A DNA stretch of 64,000 nucleotides from Singulisphaera sp. GP187 (lineage in GTDB: Bacteria; Planctomycetota; Planctomycetia; Gemmatales; Gemmataceae): positions 1 through 64,000 of the forward strand of contig CAMDQN010000015.1 in the NCBI GenBank assembly GCA_945905925.1. Direction: 5' to 3'. Position 1 is the first letter of the stretch, and every line of letters begins with the position of its first letter. The position numbers and the translations under genes are program-made. The notes beneath the pieces were generated by a model. It saw only the letters and a list, made by a program, of their open reading frames with translations. It made no database searches and was not told where the DNA came from. This document shows, in pieces, positions 11,034 to 19,240 of the stretch.

Positions 11034-12125
11034 ATGCTCTCCCTCCGCTTGCTCGTCACCTGCCTTCTGGTTTCTGTTGCCGTCTCGCTACCAGCAAAAG
11101 ACAAGAAACCCGCCGCGCCCGCCGAGGCCGAGGCAAAGTCACTCTTTAACGGCAAGAACCTCGACGGCTGGGTGAACGTGAATTGCCACCCCGACACGTT
11201 CTTCGTGAAAGGTGACGAGATCATCACGACGGGCACGCCAACCGGCTTCCTTCGCACCGACAAACAGTACGAGAACTTCGAGTTGGACTTCGACTGGATG
11301 CACGTCGAGAAGGTGAAGATGGCGAACAGCGGGCTGTTCGTGTGGGGCGACCCGCTGCCGGGTGTTGGCACGCCTTACACGCGTGGCATCGAGGTGCAGG
11401 TGCTCATCAACTTCGCCCCGAAGGATGGCTGGGCAACGAGCCACGGCGACATCTTCAGCATCCACGGGGCACGCTGCACGCCGGACCGCCCACACCCGAC
11501 CCGCAAGGGCATGGAGCGGTGCCTGCCAAGCGAGGAACGCGTAAAAGGCGGCGGCGAATGGAACCACTACAAGGTGATCGCCAACGACGGCGCGATCAAG
11601 CTCCACGTGAACGGCAAGGAAGTGTCCGGCGTGAGCAAGAGCAACCCGCGCAAGGGCTACCTCGCGCTCGAAAGCGAAGGCGTCGAGTGCCACTTCAAGA
11701 ACATCAAGATCAAGGAACTGCCGAGCACGAACCCGAAGCCGGAAGAGATCGCACAGGAGGCGAGCGGGTACGTAAGCATTTTCAACGGCGTCGATCTTAA
11801 GGGCTGGACGGCGAAGGAGGGCGAGTGGAAGGTCGCGGGCGGCGTACTCAAAGCTGCGGGCAAGACCGATCTCGCGCGCGAGAAAATGCTGCCAAACGGC
11901 GGGGTAATCCAGTTCGACTGGAAGGTGCCCGCCAAGTCCACTGCGGGTCTGAGCCTCGACGCCAGCGGGACCGCACTCGCGTTCAAGGCAGAGAAGCCGG
12001 GGTTGTGGCAGCGGAGCAAGGTGGTTCTCACCCCGAAGGCCGGCGGCACGACCGTGGCATTCAAGTCAGTTGATGGCCTCGAAGTGATGAACGTGTTCGC
12101 TCTTGACCTCCCGGAGAAGAAGTGA
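11034..12125 (+). CDS. Secreted protein with two DUF1080 (3-keto-disaccharide hydrolase) domains
   Basis: Exported protein of 363 residues with a signal peptide ([20 protein letters not shown]). The first DUF1080 jelly-roll domain spans about 35-235 ([44 protein letters not shown]). A second, shorter copy follows at about 255-363 ([20 protein letters not shown]). DUF1080 proteins have a concanavalin-like fold, and some members cleave 3-keto-glycosides. The start is the internal ATG preceding the signal sequence; the upstream open frame is repeat sequence. Its stop overlaps the next start by one base (TGATG), so it is translationally coupled to the DUF1501 gene. Confidence 0.88.
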   Translation: MLSLRLLVTCLLVSVAVSLPAKDKKPAAPAEAEAKSLFNGKNLDGWVNVNCHPDTFFVKGDEIITTGTPTGFLRTDKQYENFELDFDWMHVEKVKMANSGLFVWGDPLPGVGTPYTRGIEVQVLINFAPKDGWATSHGDIFSIHGARCTPDRPHPTRKGMERCLPSEERVKGGGEWNHYKVIANDGAIKLHVNGKEVSGVSKSNPRKGYLALESEGVECHFKNIKIKELPSTNPKPEEIAQEASGYVSIFNGVDLKGWTAKEGEWKVAGGVLKAAGKTDLAREKMLPNGGVIQFDWKVPAKSTAGLSLDASGTALAFKAEKPGLWQRSKVVLTPKAGGTTVAFKSVDGLEVMNVFALDLPEKK

Positions 12126-13546
12126 TGCCCGCGACGCAGACGAACACGCGCCTTGAGCAGCACCTCCTCAACCGTCGGTGGTTCCTCCGCGACTGCGGTG
12201 TTGGACTCGGCGCGCTCGCGCTCAGTTCGCTCGTCGCGCGCGATTACCGGCAGGGAGCCGGCGCCGCTGACGCGCCCAAGACGCACCACGCGGCCAAAGC
12301 GAAGAGCGTTATCTATCTGTTCATGGGCGGCGCGCCGAGTCACCTGGAACTGTTCGACAACAAGCCGCAGCTCGCGAAGTTCGACGGCACGCTCCCGCCG
12401 CCGGAACTCGTGAAGAACTACCGAGCCGCGTTCATCAACCCAAATTCAAAGCTCCTCGGGCCAAAGTACAAGTTCAAGAAGTTCGGGAAGAGCGGCACCG
12501 AACTCGGCGAGTTGCTCCCGCACCTCGGCGAAGTGGTGGACGACATCGCCATCGTGAAGTCGATGCGCACCGACGCGTTCAACCACGCGCCGGCGCAGAT
12601 CATGGCGCTCACCGGGCACCAGCAGTTCGGCCGGCCGAGTGCGGGCGCGTGGGTCACCTACGGCCTCGGCAGCGAGTCGAAAGACCTGCCGGGCTTCGTT
12701 GTGTTCAGCAGCGGGAACAAGGGGCCAAGCGGCGGGAACTCGTGCTGGGGCAGCGGCTTCTTGCCTTCAAGCCACGCGGGCACTTTGTTCCGCTCCGCGG
12801 GCGACCCGGTGCTCTTCCTCGGCAACCCCGCGGGCATCGACAGCGCGATGCAAAAGGACTCGCTCGACGCGATCAACGCGCTGAACAAGAAGCGCCTCGA
12901 TGTGGTCGGCGATCCCGAAATCTCGGCGCGCATCTCCGCTTACGAGATGGCCGGACGCATGCAGACGAGCGCGCCCGAACTGATGGACCTTTCGAAAGAG
13001 ACGAAGGAAACGCTCGCGATGTACGGCGCGGAGCCGGGCAAGCCGAGTTTCGCGAACAACTGCCTGTTGGCGCGCCGGCTCATCGAACGCGGGGTGCGGT
13101 TCGTGCAACTGTTCCACGAAGCCTGGGACCACCACGGCGGCCTCACCAACGGATTGAAGACCGAGTGCGGCAAGACCGACCGAGCGAGCGCCGCACTGGT
13201 AAAAGACTTGAAACAACGCGGGCTGCTGAAGGACACGCTCGTGATTTGGGGCGGTGAATTCGGGCGCACGCCGATGGTGCAGGGCGGCAACGACGGTCGC
13301 GATCACCACCCGAACTGCTACACCGTGTGGATGGCCGGCGGCGGGGTGAAGCCGGGGTTGGTACTCGGCGCCTCGGACGAACTCGGCTTCAACGCAGTGG
13401 AAGATCGCGTTCACATTCACGACCTGAACGCGACCATCCTTCACCTGTTAGGGCTGAACCACGAGAAGCTGACGTACCGACTGCAAGGCCGCGACTTCCG
13501 GCTTACCGATGTGCATGGGGAAGTGGTCGAGAAGTTGATCGCGTGA
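12125..13546 (+). CDS. DUF1501 twin-arginine-exported sulfatase-like protein
   Basis: Protein of 473 residues from the DUF1501 family, which has an alkaline-phosphatase/sulfatase-like fold but no proven activity. A Tat signal is visible ([21 protein letters not shown]), so it is probably exported folded. Conserved DUF1501 stretches are [57 protein letters not shown] and [23 protein letters not shown]. The histidines and aspartates in these motifs probably bind metal. It ends the 8.1-13.5 kb operon; partnership with DUF1549/1553 proteins is typical. A GTG one codon upstream is an alternative start, but the ATG fused to the preceding stop is more likely. Confidence 0.9.
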   Translation: MPATQTNTRLEQHLLNRRWFLRDCGVGLGALALSSLVARDYRQGAGAADAPKTHHAAKAKSVIYLFMGGAPSHLELFDNKPQLAKFDGTLPPPELVKNYRAAFINPNSKLLGPKYKFKKFGKSGTELGELLPHLGEVVDDIAIVKSMRTDAFNHAPAQIMALTGHQQFGRPSAGAWVTYGLGSESKDLPGFVVFSSGNKGPSGGNSCWGSGFLPSSHAGTLFRSAGDPVLFLGNPAGIDSAMQKDSLDAINALNKKRLDVVGDPEISARISAYEMAGRMQTSAPELMDLSKETKETLAMYGAEPGKPSFANNCLLARRLIERGVRFVQLFHEAWDHHGGLTNGLKTECGKTDRASAALVKDLKQRGLLKDTLVIWGGEFGRTPMVQGGNDGRDHHPNCYTVWMAGGGVKPGLVLGASDELGFNAVEDRVHIHDLNATILHLLGLNHEKLTYRLQGRDFRLTDVHGEVVEKLIA

Positions 13547-13565
13547 CGAGACACCTCGGCGAGCT

Positions 13566-13630
13566 GGTCGCGTACGCGACCGGAGGTTTAGCGTACTCAA
13601 TGCGCTACACCTCCGGTCGCGTACGCGACC
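13566..13630. repeat. Palindrome with 22-bp perfect arms at a convergent gene end
   Basis: Arms GGTCGCGTACGCGACCGGAG plus GT (13566-13587) and the exact complement (13609-13630) fill the gap between the DUF1501 stop and the RNA ligase stop. Each arm is itself self-complementary (GGTCGCGTACGCGACC). It may act as a bidirectional terminator for the two converging genes. Confidence 0.8.
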
Positions 13631-13640
13631 GGATCGCCTT

Positions 13641-14423
13641 CTATTCAAACAACTCCGCGCCTTGCGCCAACCGGTTTGGGATCAGTGGCCGGTCCTGCCA
13701 GTGGCCGTCCGCGGTCACCGTTTGCAGGAACTCGGCACGCACGAACTTGTACCGCTCCGTTACCACACCATCCGCTTCTACCTTCACATACAACCCTTCC
13801 ATTACGCCCGACAGGTCGGTCTGGCGCACGGCGCGTTCCACGTCCCAACCCAATCGCGCCACGTCCGCGCGAAACTGAATTGGGGCGTTCGGCGTGATGA
13901 AGTACGACGGGCCGACCAAAGCGCGCAAATACTCTTCACCGGGGAACTCACCCGCGAACAGCACCTTCACCGGTTTCACCGGTAACTCAGTGAGCAACTC
14001 CGCGCGCCGCGGCGTGTCGAGGAACTCGTCCGTCTCGGTGTCGAGGATGTCGAACTCCATGAAGTAGTGTGGCAGCGTGTCGTAGCACACGGTGTGCTTC
14101 GCGTACATCCACTCGCCGTACATCACGAAGCGGTCCACGAGCCGGTCGAGCAACCGATCGGACATCGCGCTGGCCCACTGCTTCAATAGGTCGAACTGCC
14201 GCTCACGCGGACCGCCGAGGAGGTAGTGCCCGCGGCTCTGCAACAGCAGCGCAAGGTCCGCGTCGAAGCTGACGCCGCAGTTCGCGCCGTCCATCTTCTC
14301 TTCGATGACGACGTGCTTGCCCTTCAGTTCGGACATGGGCAAGGCGTCCAAGTCCTCGTCGCCGGGTTGAAGGCGCGAACCGGTGAGGTGCCGCGTGCGG
14401 GGGTATTTGCGAATCGCGTTCAT
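13641..14423 (-). CDS. ATP-dependent RNA ligase family protein
   Basis: Nucleotidyltransferase-fold ligase of 260 residues that should join RNA (or nicked) ends using ATP. Motif I with the adenylated lysine is EEKMDGANCG (Lys43). Motif III is YGEWMY near 102, motif IV is EGLYVK near 219 and motif V is RYKFV near 235. The size fits compact bacterial RNA ligases with little beyond the catalytic domain. I chose the ATG giving MNAIRKYPRT, because the longer frame upstream translates a palindromic repeat. An ATP-dependent DNA ligase gene lies 0.8 kb away on the same strand and an HD-Pnk end-healing enzyme 10.6 kb downstream on the other strand, suggesting a shared role in repairing broken nucleic acid. 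Confidence 0.85.
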   Translation of the reverse strand: MNAIRKYPRTRHLTGSRLQPGDEDLDALPMSELKGKHVVIEEKMDGANCGVSFDADLALLLQSRGHYLLGGPRERQFDLLKQWASAMSDRLLDRLVDRFVMYGEWMYAKHTVCYDTLPHYFMEFDILDTETDEFLDTPRRAELLTELPVKPVKVLFAGEFPGEEYLRALVGPSYFITPNAPIQFRADVARLGWDVERAVRQTDLSGVMEGLYVKVEADGVVTERYKFVRAEFLQTVTADGHWQDRPLIPNRLAQGAELFE

Positions 14424-14432
14424 GGTGAAATC

Positions 14433-14559
14433 AACCTCTCCCCTAACTCCCTCCCCATCAGAAGGGAGGGGGGAAAACTTTCGCACTCTGGGTGCGTCAC
14501 TCCCCGCGCAGATGCGTCCTCTTCCCCCTAACTCTTTGTAGGGGTTGGGGGGAGAGGTT
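14433..14559. repeat. Diverged GGGGAGAGG-type palindrome upstream of the RNA ligase
   Basis: Left arm 14433-14473 (AACCTCTCCCCTAACTCCCT...) and right arm 14521-14559 (...GGTTGGGGGGAGAGGTT) are complementary at their ends and share the AGAAGGGAGGGG core with 10129-10216 and 50987-51058. It begins ten bases from the RNA ligase start codon. Confidence 0.7.
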
Positions 14560-14716
14560 TCTTGACACCCGTTCCGCGAGAAAGGTTCATTCGCGGCTCA
14601 ACGGCGTCCGATCATTCAACCTGAACGCGCGATCACATTCGCGCACAACTGACCTTGCGCCGAAGCGCCGCGCGGGGCAATACTCTCCCAGTTTTCCTAT
14701 CCAAAGGGGTTTTGTG

Positions 14717-15181
14717 ATGTCCGAATGGAAGGGGTTGATTCCGCACCTCGTGGTGAAGGGCGCGGCGAAAGCGATCGAGTTCTACACCACCGCACTCGGT
14801 GCGGTGGAACTGGCGCGGATGCCTCCCGACGACGGGCGCCTGATGCACGCGACGCTGAAGATCGGTGACGCGACGCTGTTCCTGTGCGACGACTCCCCAG
14901 AGTACTGCGGGGGCATGTCGCGCGCGCCGGCTGGACCCTCGCCGGTCACGCTACACCTGTGCGTGCCTAACTGCGACGCCGCCATCGCGCAAGCCGCGGG
15001 CGCCGGCGCGACGGTCACGATGCCGGCCGCGGACATGTTCTGGGGCGACCGCTACGGCCAGATCGTGGACCCGTTCGGACACGCGTGGTCGTTCAGCCAC
15101 TCGCTCACGGCCGAGCAGAAGGCCGCTGCCGAAAAGCAGTGGGCCGAATCGAACCCGTTCGGCGAGAAGGCGTGCGCCTGA
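14717..15181 (+). CDS. VOC family protein (PhnB/glyoxalase-like)
   Basis: Small cytoplasmic protein of 154 residues with the vicinal-oxygen-chelate fold. The paired beta-alpha-beta units begin at IPHLVVKGAAKAIEFYTTAL and at VTLHLCVPNCDAAIAQA. The C-terminal DRYGQIVDPFGHAWSFSH is characteristic of the PhnB-like subgroup, whose biochemical role is mostly unknown. An AAAGGGG ribosome-binding site (about 14702-14708) supports the ATG start. The gene stands alone and converges on the DNA ligase gene across a strong hairpin. Substrate cannot be predicted. Confidence 0.88.
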   Translation: MSEWKGLIPHLVVKGAAKAIEFYTTALGAVELARMPPDDGRLMHATLKIGDATLFLCDDSPEYCGGMSRAPAGPSPVTLHLCVPNCDAAIAQAAGAGATVTMPAADMFWGDRYGQIVDPFGHAWSFSHSLTAEQKAAAEKQWAESNPFGEKACA

Positions 15182-15217
15182 GTTCCCGTGGTCCATCGCG
15201 GAGTGACTGGACCGCGA

Positions 15218-15248
15218 AGAAGCCGCGCCTACGCCGGGCGCGGCTTCT
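15218..15248. terminator. Bidirectional terminator hairpin
   Basis: Twelve-base perfect arms AGAAGCCGCGCC (15218-15229) and GGCGCGGCTTCT (15237-15248) with a seven-base loop lie between the convergent VOC and ligase genes. The right arm overlaps the last codons of the ligase gene, whose stop codon is at 15229-15231. There is no U-run. Confidence 0.6.
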
Positions 15249-16563
15249 CGACGTAACCCTTGCTGGTCTTCTCCGCAACGAGTTTGTCGTACTCCTTCTG
15301 GGTCTTCGCCGCATCAGCGAATGACTTGCGTGTCTCGCGGCCCGGCGTCCCAGTCTTGCCCCACTGCGTGACCACCTCAGTTCCTTCCGTCCACACTTCC
15401 CAAAACTTGTTGGAACTGCCTTCGACGAACTCGAAGTACCGCTTCGTGGTTGTCGAAGGCACTATGGCGGGAGCCGGTGTTGGCGAGCGGGGTACGTCAG
15501 CCCCCTGTTTGGCTTCTGGTTCCTTCTTGCGTGTTGGCGGAGCGGCGTTGGGAAAGCCGTCGGGGCGCGGACCGACGTACACGGGGAACCGCAGCGCACC
15601 GTCTTCCGTCAGTTCCTGATACTTCACCGTGATGATGCTGCCTTTCGCGGGCGGGTTGTCGCGATCCTTGTCCTTCAACCCCGTGCCGACCTTGCAGGTG
15701 ACGCCACTGCTGAGCCGCACCCACAGCGCGCCCACGCGGCCCGCGTGGCGTCCCTCGCCCGGTTCGTAGTCCGTCACGATCACTTCCATATCGAGGAACT
15801 TCTTCACCTTCAGGATCGTTGAGGAGCGTGTTCGCTCGTAATGCGAGCCGGGTTTGCGAACCATCAGCCCTTCGCCACCGAGGGAAATGATCCGCTCCAA
15901 CTCGGTTTCGAGGTGTTTGTTACTCGCGCAGACGACGTGTTCGAGCAGAGTCGTAGCTGGCGACTTCCAGGACGGATGAGCGTCGGCGAGGAACTTCATC
16001 CGATCCTCGAACGGCCCCTTTGCGTCGGGCGCGTCGAAGACGAGATACTTCATCGGCTTCCAGCGTTCCGATTGGCCCTGGCTCCGGGCGACGTCGCTAG
16101 CCTCCTGGAACTTCTTGCGCCCGATCCACAACTCGCCGTCGAGCGGGTGGTCTGGCAGCCCCGCGGTGAACCAGTCGGGTGCGTAGTAGATGTTGTACCC
16201 TCGCGAGAGGAACTGCTTCCCGTCCCAGTACGCGCGCACGCCGTCGAGTTTCTCGCTCAACCACCAGCCGGTCAGGTCTTGTTCCCAGTTCCATGGTTCG
16301 CCTTTGAGCAGCGGCAACTCTTTCTTGTCTTCTGCGCCTTTCGGCTTGGGTGGGGCGATCGTGCCGGCCGCCGCGAGGCGTGCTTCCTCGACCGCGTCGC
16401 CACGGAGCTTGCGGATGTGTTTGCATGTCCGCGCGTTGCTCGGCATGTTCTGGTTGAGCCACGCGGGGCAGGAGCAGGAGTACACCCCGCCGACGTTCTT
16501 GATCTTGTAGGGGTTCTTGCCGGAACCCTGCATCTCGTAGATTTGGCCGTTTTCGAGGTCCAT
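15229..16563 (-). CDS. SWIM zinc finger - ATP-dependent DNA ligase - WGR domain protein
   Basis: Protein of 444 residues with three parts. Residues about 28-50 form a SWIM zinc finger (CSC at 30-32 and CKH at 47-49). Residues about 85-335 are a compact ATP-dependent DNA ligase: motif I SEKLDGVRAYW with Lys105, RGYNI, motif III LDGELW, motif IV GEGLMVRK, motif V ILKVKKF, then an OB-fold. Residues about 375-430 form a WGR domain (FEFVEGSSNKFWEVW, TQWGKTGTPG), known from PARP enzymes where it senses DNA breaks. The linker at 351-361 is encoded by a palindromic repeat arm. The protein lacks a long N-terminal DNA-binding domain, so the SWIM and WGR parts may place it on DNA ends. It lies near an RNA ligase gene. 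Confidence 0.88.
   Translation of the reverse strand: MDLENGQIYEMQGSGKNPYKIKNVGGVYSCSCPAWLNQNMPSNARTCKHIRKLRGDAVEEARLAAAGTIAPPKPKGAEDKKELPLLKGEPWNWEQDLTGWWLSEKLDGVRAYWDGKQFLSRGYNIYYAPDWFTAGLPDHPLDGELWIGRKKFQEASDVARSQGQSERWKPMKYLVFDAPDAKGPFEDRMKFLADAHPSWKSPATTLLEHVVCASNKHLETELERIISLGGEGLMVRKPGSHYERTRSSTILKVKKFLDMEVIVTDYEPGEGRHAGRVGALWVRLSSGVTCKVGTGLKDKDRDNPPAKGSIITVKYQELTEDGALRFPVYVGPRPDGFPNAAPPTRKKEPEAKQGADVPRSPTPAPAIVPSTTTKRYFEFVEGSSNKFWEVWTEGTEVVTQWGKTGTPGRETRKSFADAAKTQKEYDKLVAEKTSKGYVEKPRPA
15482..15510. repeat. In-frame repeat arm in the DNA ligase linker
   Basis: GGCGAGCGGGGTACGTCAGC followed by CCCCTGTTT is a variant of the arm of the 19135-19223 palindrome. On the minus strand it encodes KQGADVPRS within residues 351-361, between the OB-fold and the WGR domain. 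Confidence 0.7.
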
Positions 16564-16638
16564 GAGTTAATCCCGCGGTTGGTGGTGGAGAGAGGCTAAC
16601 GCGGGAGCGCGAGAGTTGCAACGGGCGTAGTGCCGCGG

Positions 16639-16800
16639 TCACACGAACAGCACCGCAACCCACACCGAGAAACCCGGCAGCACGTCGGGAATGGTGAGGC
16701 GCTCGCTCGGCCCAAATTGTTTGGGAATCGTGTCGTCGCGAAACACGACAACGTTGCGATGTCGTTCGCTCAGGAACACAACGAGCGTGATTCCCCCAGA
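16639..16800 (-). pseudogene. Probable C-terminal fragment of a Uma2-type (DUF820) endonuclease
   Basis: The gap of 422 bp between the ligase and nitroreductase genes holds a minus-strand frame ending NVVVFRDDTIPKQFGPSERL, then TIPDVLPGFSVWVAVLF. This resembles the end of Uma2-family restriction-endonuclease-like proteins (pattern VxVFR...L..PDVLPGFxxPVAxLF), which are abundant in planctomycetes. No catalytic core or start codon is present upstream, so it is a decayed remnant. The rest of the gap shows nothing clear. Confidence 0.4.
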
Positions 16801-16985
16801 TCGCCGAAGCCGTGGCCGAGGCGCGAACGGCATCGAGCATCAGCCGTGGCGCAGGTGCGGTCGTGCGTCCTCCCTTCGCTCCGCACGACCGCTTCAAATC
16901 TTCACCACCACGCGAGACCGCACCATGAAAGACCCGGGCGAGTCGCTAGCTATAAGCGGTACGTCACCTCGTGTTGGGAGTCCCC

Positions 16986-17630
16986 ATGCCCGTTCCGCCC
17001 GATACCGTTCTTGCGCAACTCGGCTGGCGCTACGCCACCAAGAAATTCGACCCCACGAAGAAAATCGCGGCCGACCTGTGGGCCAAACTCGAACAGGCGC
17101 CAGTGCTGTCGCCGTCGTCTTACGGGATTCAGCCGTGGAAGTTCGTCGTGGTCACCGACCCGGACGTGCGCACGCGATTACACGAGGTGTCGTACAAGCA
17201 GCCGCAGATACTGGACGCGTCGCACCTCGTCGTGTTCGCCGCGAAGAACCCGCCCACACCAGCCGACATCGACACCTATGTCGCACGCACCGCGGAAGTG
17301 CGAGGAACCACCGTCGAGGCGCTCGAAGGCTTCAAGCAGATGATGCTCGGGTCGCTGTCGCGCATGGACGCGGCCCAGGCGCACCGGTGGGCCGCGCGCC
17401 AAACCTACATCGCGCTGGGCGTGTTCCTTTCCGCCGCCGCGATGATGGGCGTGGACGCGTGCCCGATGGAGGGATTCCAGCCGGACAAGTACGACGAGAT
17501 TCTCGGTCTGAAGACGAAGGGGTTGGGGGCCGTGGTGATCGCCACCGCCGGCTACCGGTCGGCCGATGATAAGAACGCGAGTAACGCCAAAGTGCGTTTC
17601 GCCGTCGATGATGTGGTAATGCGCGTCTGA
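16986..17630 (+). CDS. NAD(P)H-dependent nitroreductase (NfsB-like)
   Basis: FMN-dependent oxidoreductase of 214 residues. Family features are YATKKFDPTKKI near the N-terminus, the FMN-contact stretch LSPSSYGIQPWKFVVV, and the C-terminal MEGFQPDKYDEILGLKTKGLGAVVIATAGYR. These match the oxygen-insensitive NfsB/dihydropteridine reductase group, which reduces nitroaromatics and quinones in vitro. Length is normal. It is cytoplasmic, monocistronic and preceded by the Uma2-like remnant. Physiological substrate is unknown. Confidence 0.9.
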   Translation: MPVPPDTVLAQLGWRYATKKFDPTKKIAADLWAKLEQAPVLSPSSYGIQPWKFVVVTDPDVRTRLHEVSYKQPQILDASHLVVFAAKNPPTPADIDTYVARTAEVRGTTVEALEGFKQMMLGSLSRMDAAQAHRWAARQTYIALGVFLSAAAMMGVDACPMEGFQPDKYDEILGLKTKGLGAVVIATAGYRSADDKNASNAKVRFAVDDVVMRV

Positions 17631-17650
17631 CCTTGCCAGAACGCGCAGTC

Positions 17651-17735
17651 AGTCTCAAGTCATCAAGTCCCAAGTCGAAGACAGAAAGCCATTCTTGGTT
17701 TTCGGCTTCGACTTGAGACTTGATGACTTGAGACT
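17651..17735. repeat. Palindrome with 30-bp arms reaching the ceramidase stop codon
   Basis: Arms 17651-17680 (AGTCTCAAGTCATCAAGTCC...) and 17706-17735 are complementary at 29 of 30 positions. The right arm ends inside the stop codon of the minus-strand ceramidase gene (17734-17736). The sequence style (CAAGTCATCAAGTC) is not seen elsewhere in the window. Confidence 0.85.
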
Positions 17736-19122
17736 ACTTCTTGAACTGCGCCCGGAGTTGCTTCAGTGCGGAGTCCACGAGCCTCTCGCCGCTGCCTTCG
17801 GCGCAACGGGCGCTGATCACTTCGTAGGCGCCTTGCGAGTATGCCACGCGGTTCGGAATGTAGCCGATGCTGCCGTTCGCGAGTTCCGCGATCATCGTCT
17901 GGCGGAACGGCGACCCGCGCTTGATCTGGATTCCTAACTCCACGAAGATTTCGCCCGGTAGGCTCACCCACGCGAGGTCTTCGCCGAGCGTAATCACCTG
18001 CACCTCGACCTGATAAGGTTTGCCGAGCCGCCCGGCCACGTCCACGGCTTTGAACGCCTGCACTTGATCGAGAAACTTCGGGACCGGCTTCGTTCCCTTC
18101 CCGATGTCCGCGAGAATCTGTTTCGCCACCATCGCTTCGTCGGCGGTCACGGCCGGAAGTGCGAGTTCCACCGTCTCGCTCGACACGCGAAGCGCGCCGT
18201 CGGTGGGCTTGAGTACCTCGAAGGTGCGTAGCACTTCCGCCGCGAGCCGTGTCCCGATGCGGGCCGCTTCGCCGTGCCCCTTCTGCGGCTTGTCACTCTC
18301 GACGTTGATGTGGTTGATGTCGCCGCACGTGCCGGTGGTGAACACCGTCACCACGTCGTCGCCCTTCACGGTTGCGAGCGCCTTCGACAGCGTGTACGGG
18401 TAGTCGGCGGAGTAGTTGAGGCCGCCGACGGTGTCGAGGTGCATCGCGAAGTTAACGTACACCGCGATCGGCTTCGGCTTGTCCTCATCGGTCTCAATGA
18501 AGACGACCGGCACGCTCGGGTCGGTCGGTCCGGCCGGGCGCACGATCTTGGGGTTCTTCTTGCCGGGGTTCCATCCGATACTGCCATCTGCCATGTGGAA
18601 GCGCCGGTTGAAGGCCAAGCCTTCTTCCTTGCCGGTGCCGAACGACACCTTCGCCGGCTTGCGTGCGTCGTCCGCTTTCTTCACGGCGTCCGCGATCTTG
18701 CCGGGCAACTCCGCGACGTAGTCCTTCGCGATCTTGCTTCCTCCGCTGAGTACCTCCGTGAGCGGGGAACCGTCCCACAACACCGGCCCGGTGTGCGAGT
18801 GCGTCGCGGAGATCATTACATTCGTGCCGGGAATCTTGGTTAGCTTCTCGATCAGCTTGCGCGCCTCTTCGACCACGCCCCGCCGGGTGGTGATGAGGTC
18901 GAGCGACACGAGCGCGACCTTCGTGCCGTCCTTCTCGAAGACGAGCGCTTTGGCGAAGAGTGGGTCGTGCGTTCCTTCCGCGCCGCGAACGGAGTAGTAG
19001 CCGGCCATCGGGCAGCCCTTCGGCGGCGTGATATCCACCGCGGACGCGCCCGCGCTGAGCGGCCCGGCCAGTGAGGGAAGTGCGAAGCCGAGTGTGATCG
19101 CGAGGGAGAGGAGAAGGCGCAT
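17734..19122 (-). CDS. Neutral/alkaline ceramidase-like secreted hydrolase
   Basis: Exported protein of 462 residues related to the N-terminal catalytic domain of neutral ceramidases, which cleave the amide bond of N-acyl sphingosine. A signal peptide covers residues 1-19 (MRLLLSLAITLGFALPSLA). The family start is AGASAVDITPPKGCPMAGY. The zinc-site-like ATHSHTGPVLWD follows, and a second conserved histidine lies in VNFAMHLDTVGG. The immunoglobulin-like C-terminal domain of full ceramidases is absent. In planctomycetes such truncated relatives are common and may act on other amides. It is preceded by a palindrome in its probable promoter region and followed by another that overlaps the stop codon. 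Confidence 0.85.
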   Translation of the reverse strand: MRLLLSLAITLGFALPSLAGPLSAGASAVDITPPKGCPMAGYYSVRGAEGTHDPLFAKALVFEKDGTKVALVSLDLITTRRGVVEEARKLIEKLTKIPGTNVMISATHSHTGPVLWDGSPLTEVLSGGSKIAKDYVAELPGKIADAVKKADDARKPAKVSFGTGKEEGLAFNRRFHMADGSIGWNPGKKNPKIVRPAGPTDPSVPVVFIETDEDKPKPIAVYVNFAMHLDTVGGLNYSADYPYTLSKALATVKGDDVVTVFTTGTCGDINHINVESDKPQKGHGEAARIGTRLAAEVLRTFEVLKPTDGALRVSSETVELALPAVTADEAMVAKQILADIGKGTKPVPKFLDQVQAFKAVDVAGRLGKPYQVEVQVITLGEDLAWVSLPGEIFVELGIQIKRGSPFRQTMIAELANGSIGYIPNRVAYSQGAYEVISARCAEGSGERLVDSALKQLRAQFKK

Positions 19123-19134
19123 GGGTGTAGCCTC

Positions 19135-19223
19135 AAGGCGAGCGGGGGCGTAAGCCCCCTGTTGGGAATGAGCGTCACGAAGGCAATAATACAAACAGGG
19201 GGCTTACGCCCCCCGCTCGCCTT
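19135..19223. repeat. Complete palindrome of the GGCGAGCGGGGG family
   Basis: Arms 19135-19163 (AAGGCGAGCGGGGGCGTAAG...) and 19194-19223 are complementary over about 29 bases, separated by a 30-bp AT-richer centre. Each arm also folds on itself (GGGGGC-GTAA-GCCCCC). It lies between the propeller gene and the ceramidase start. Single arms of this family occur inside the sulfatase and DNA ligase genes, and degenerate ones at 32434-32473 and 53334-53359. Confidence 0.85.
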
Positions 19224-19240
19224 CAAACGTTTGTGTCGCG

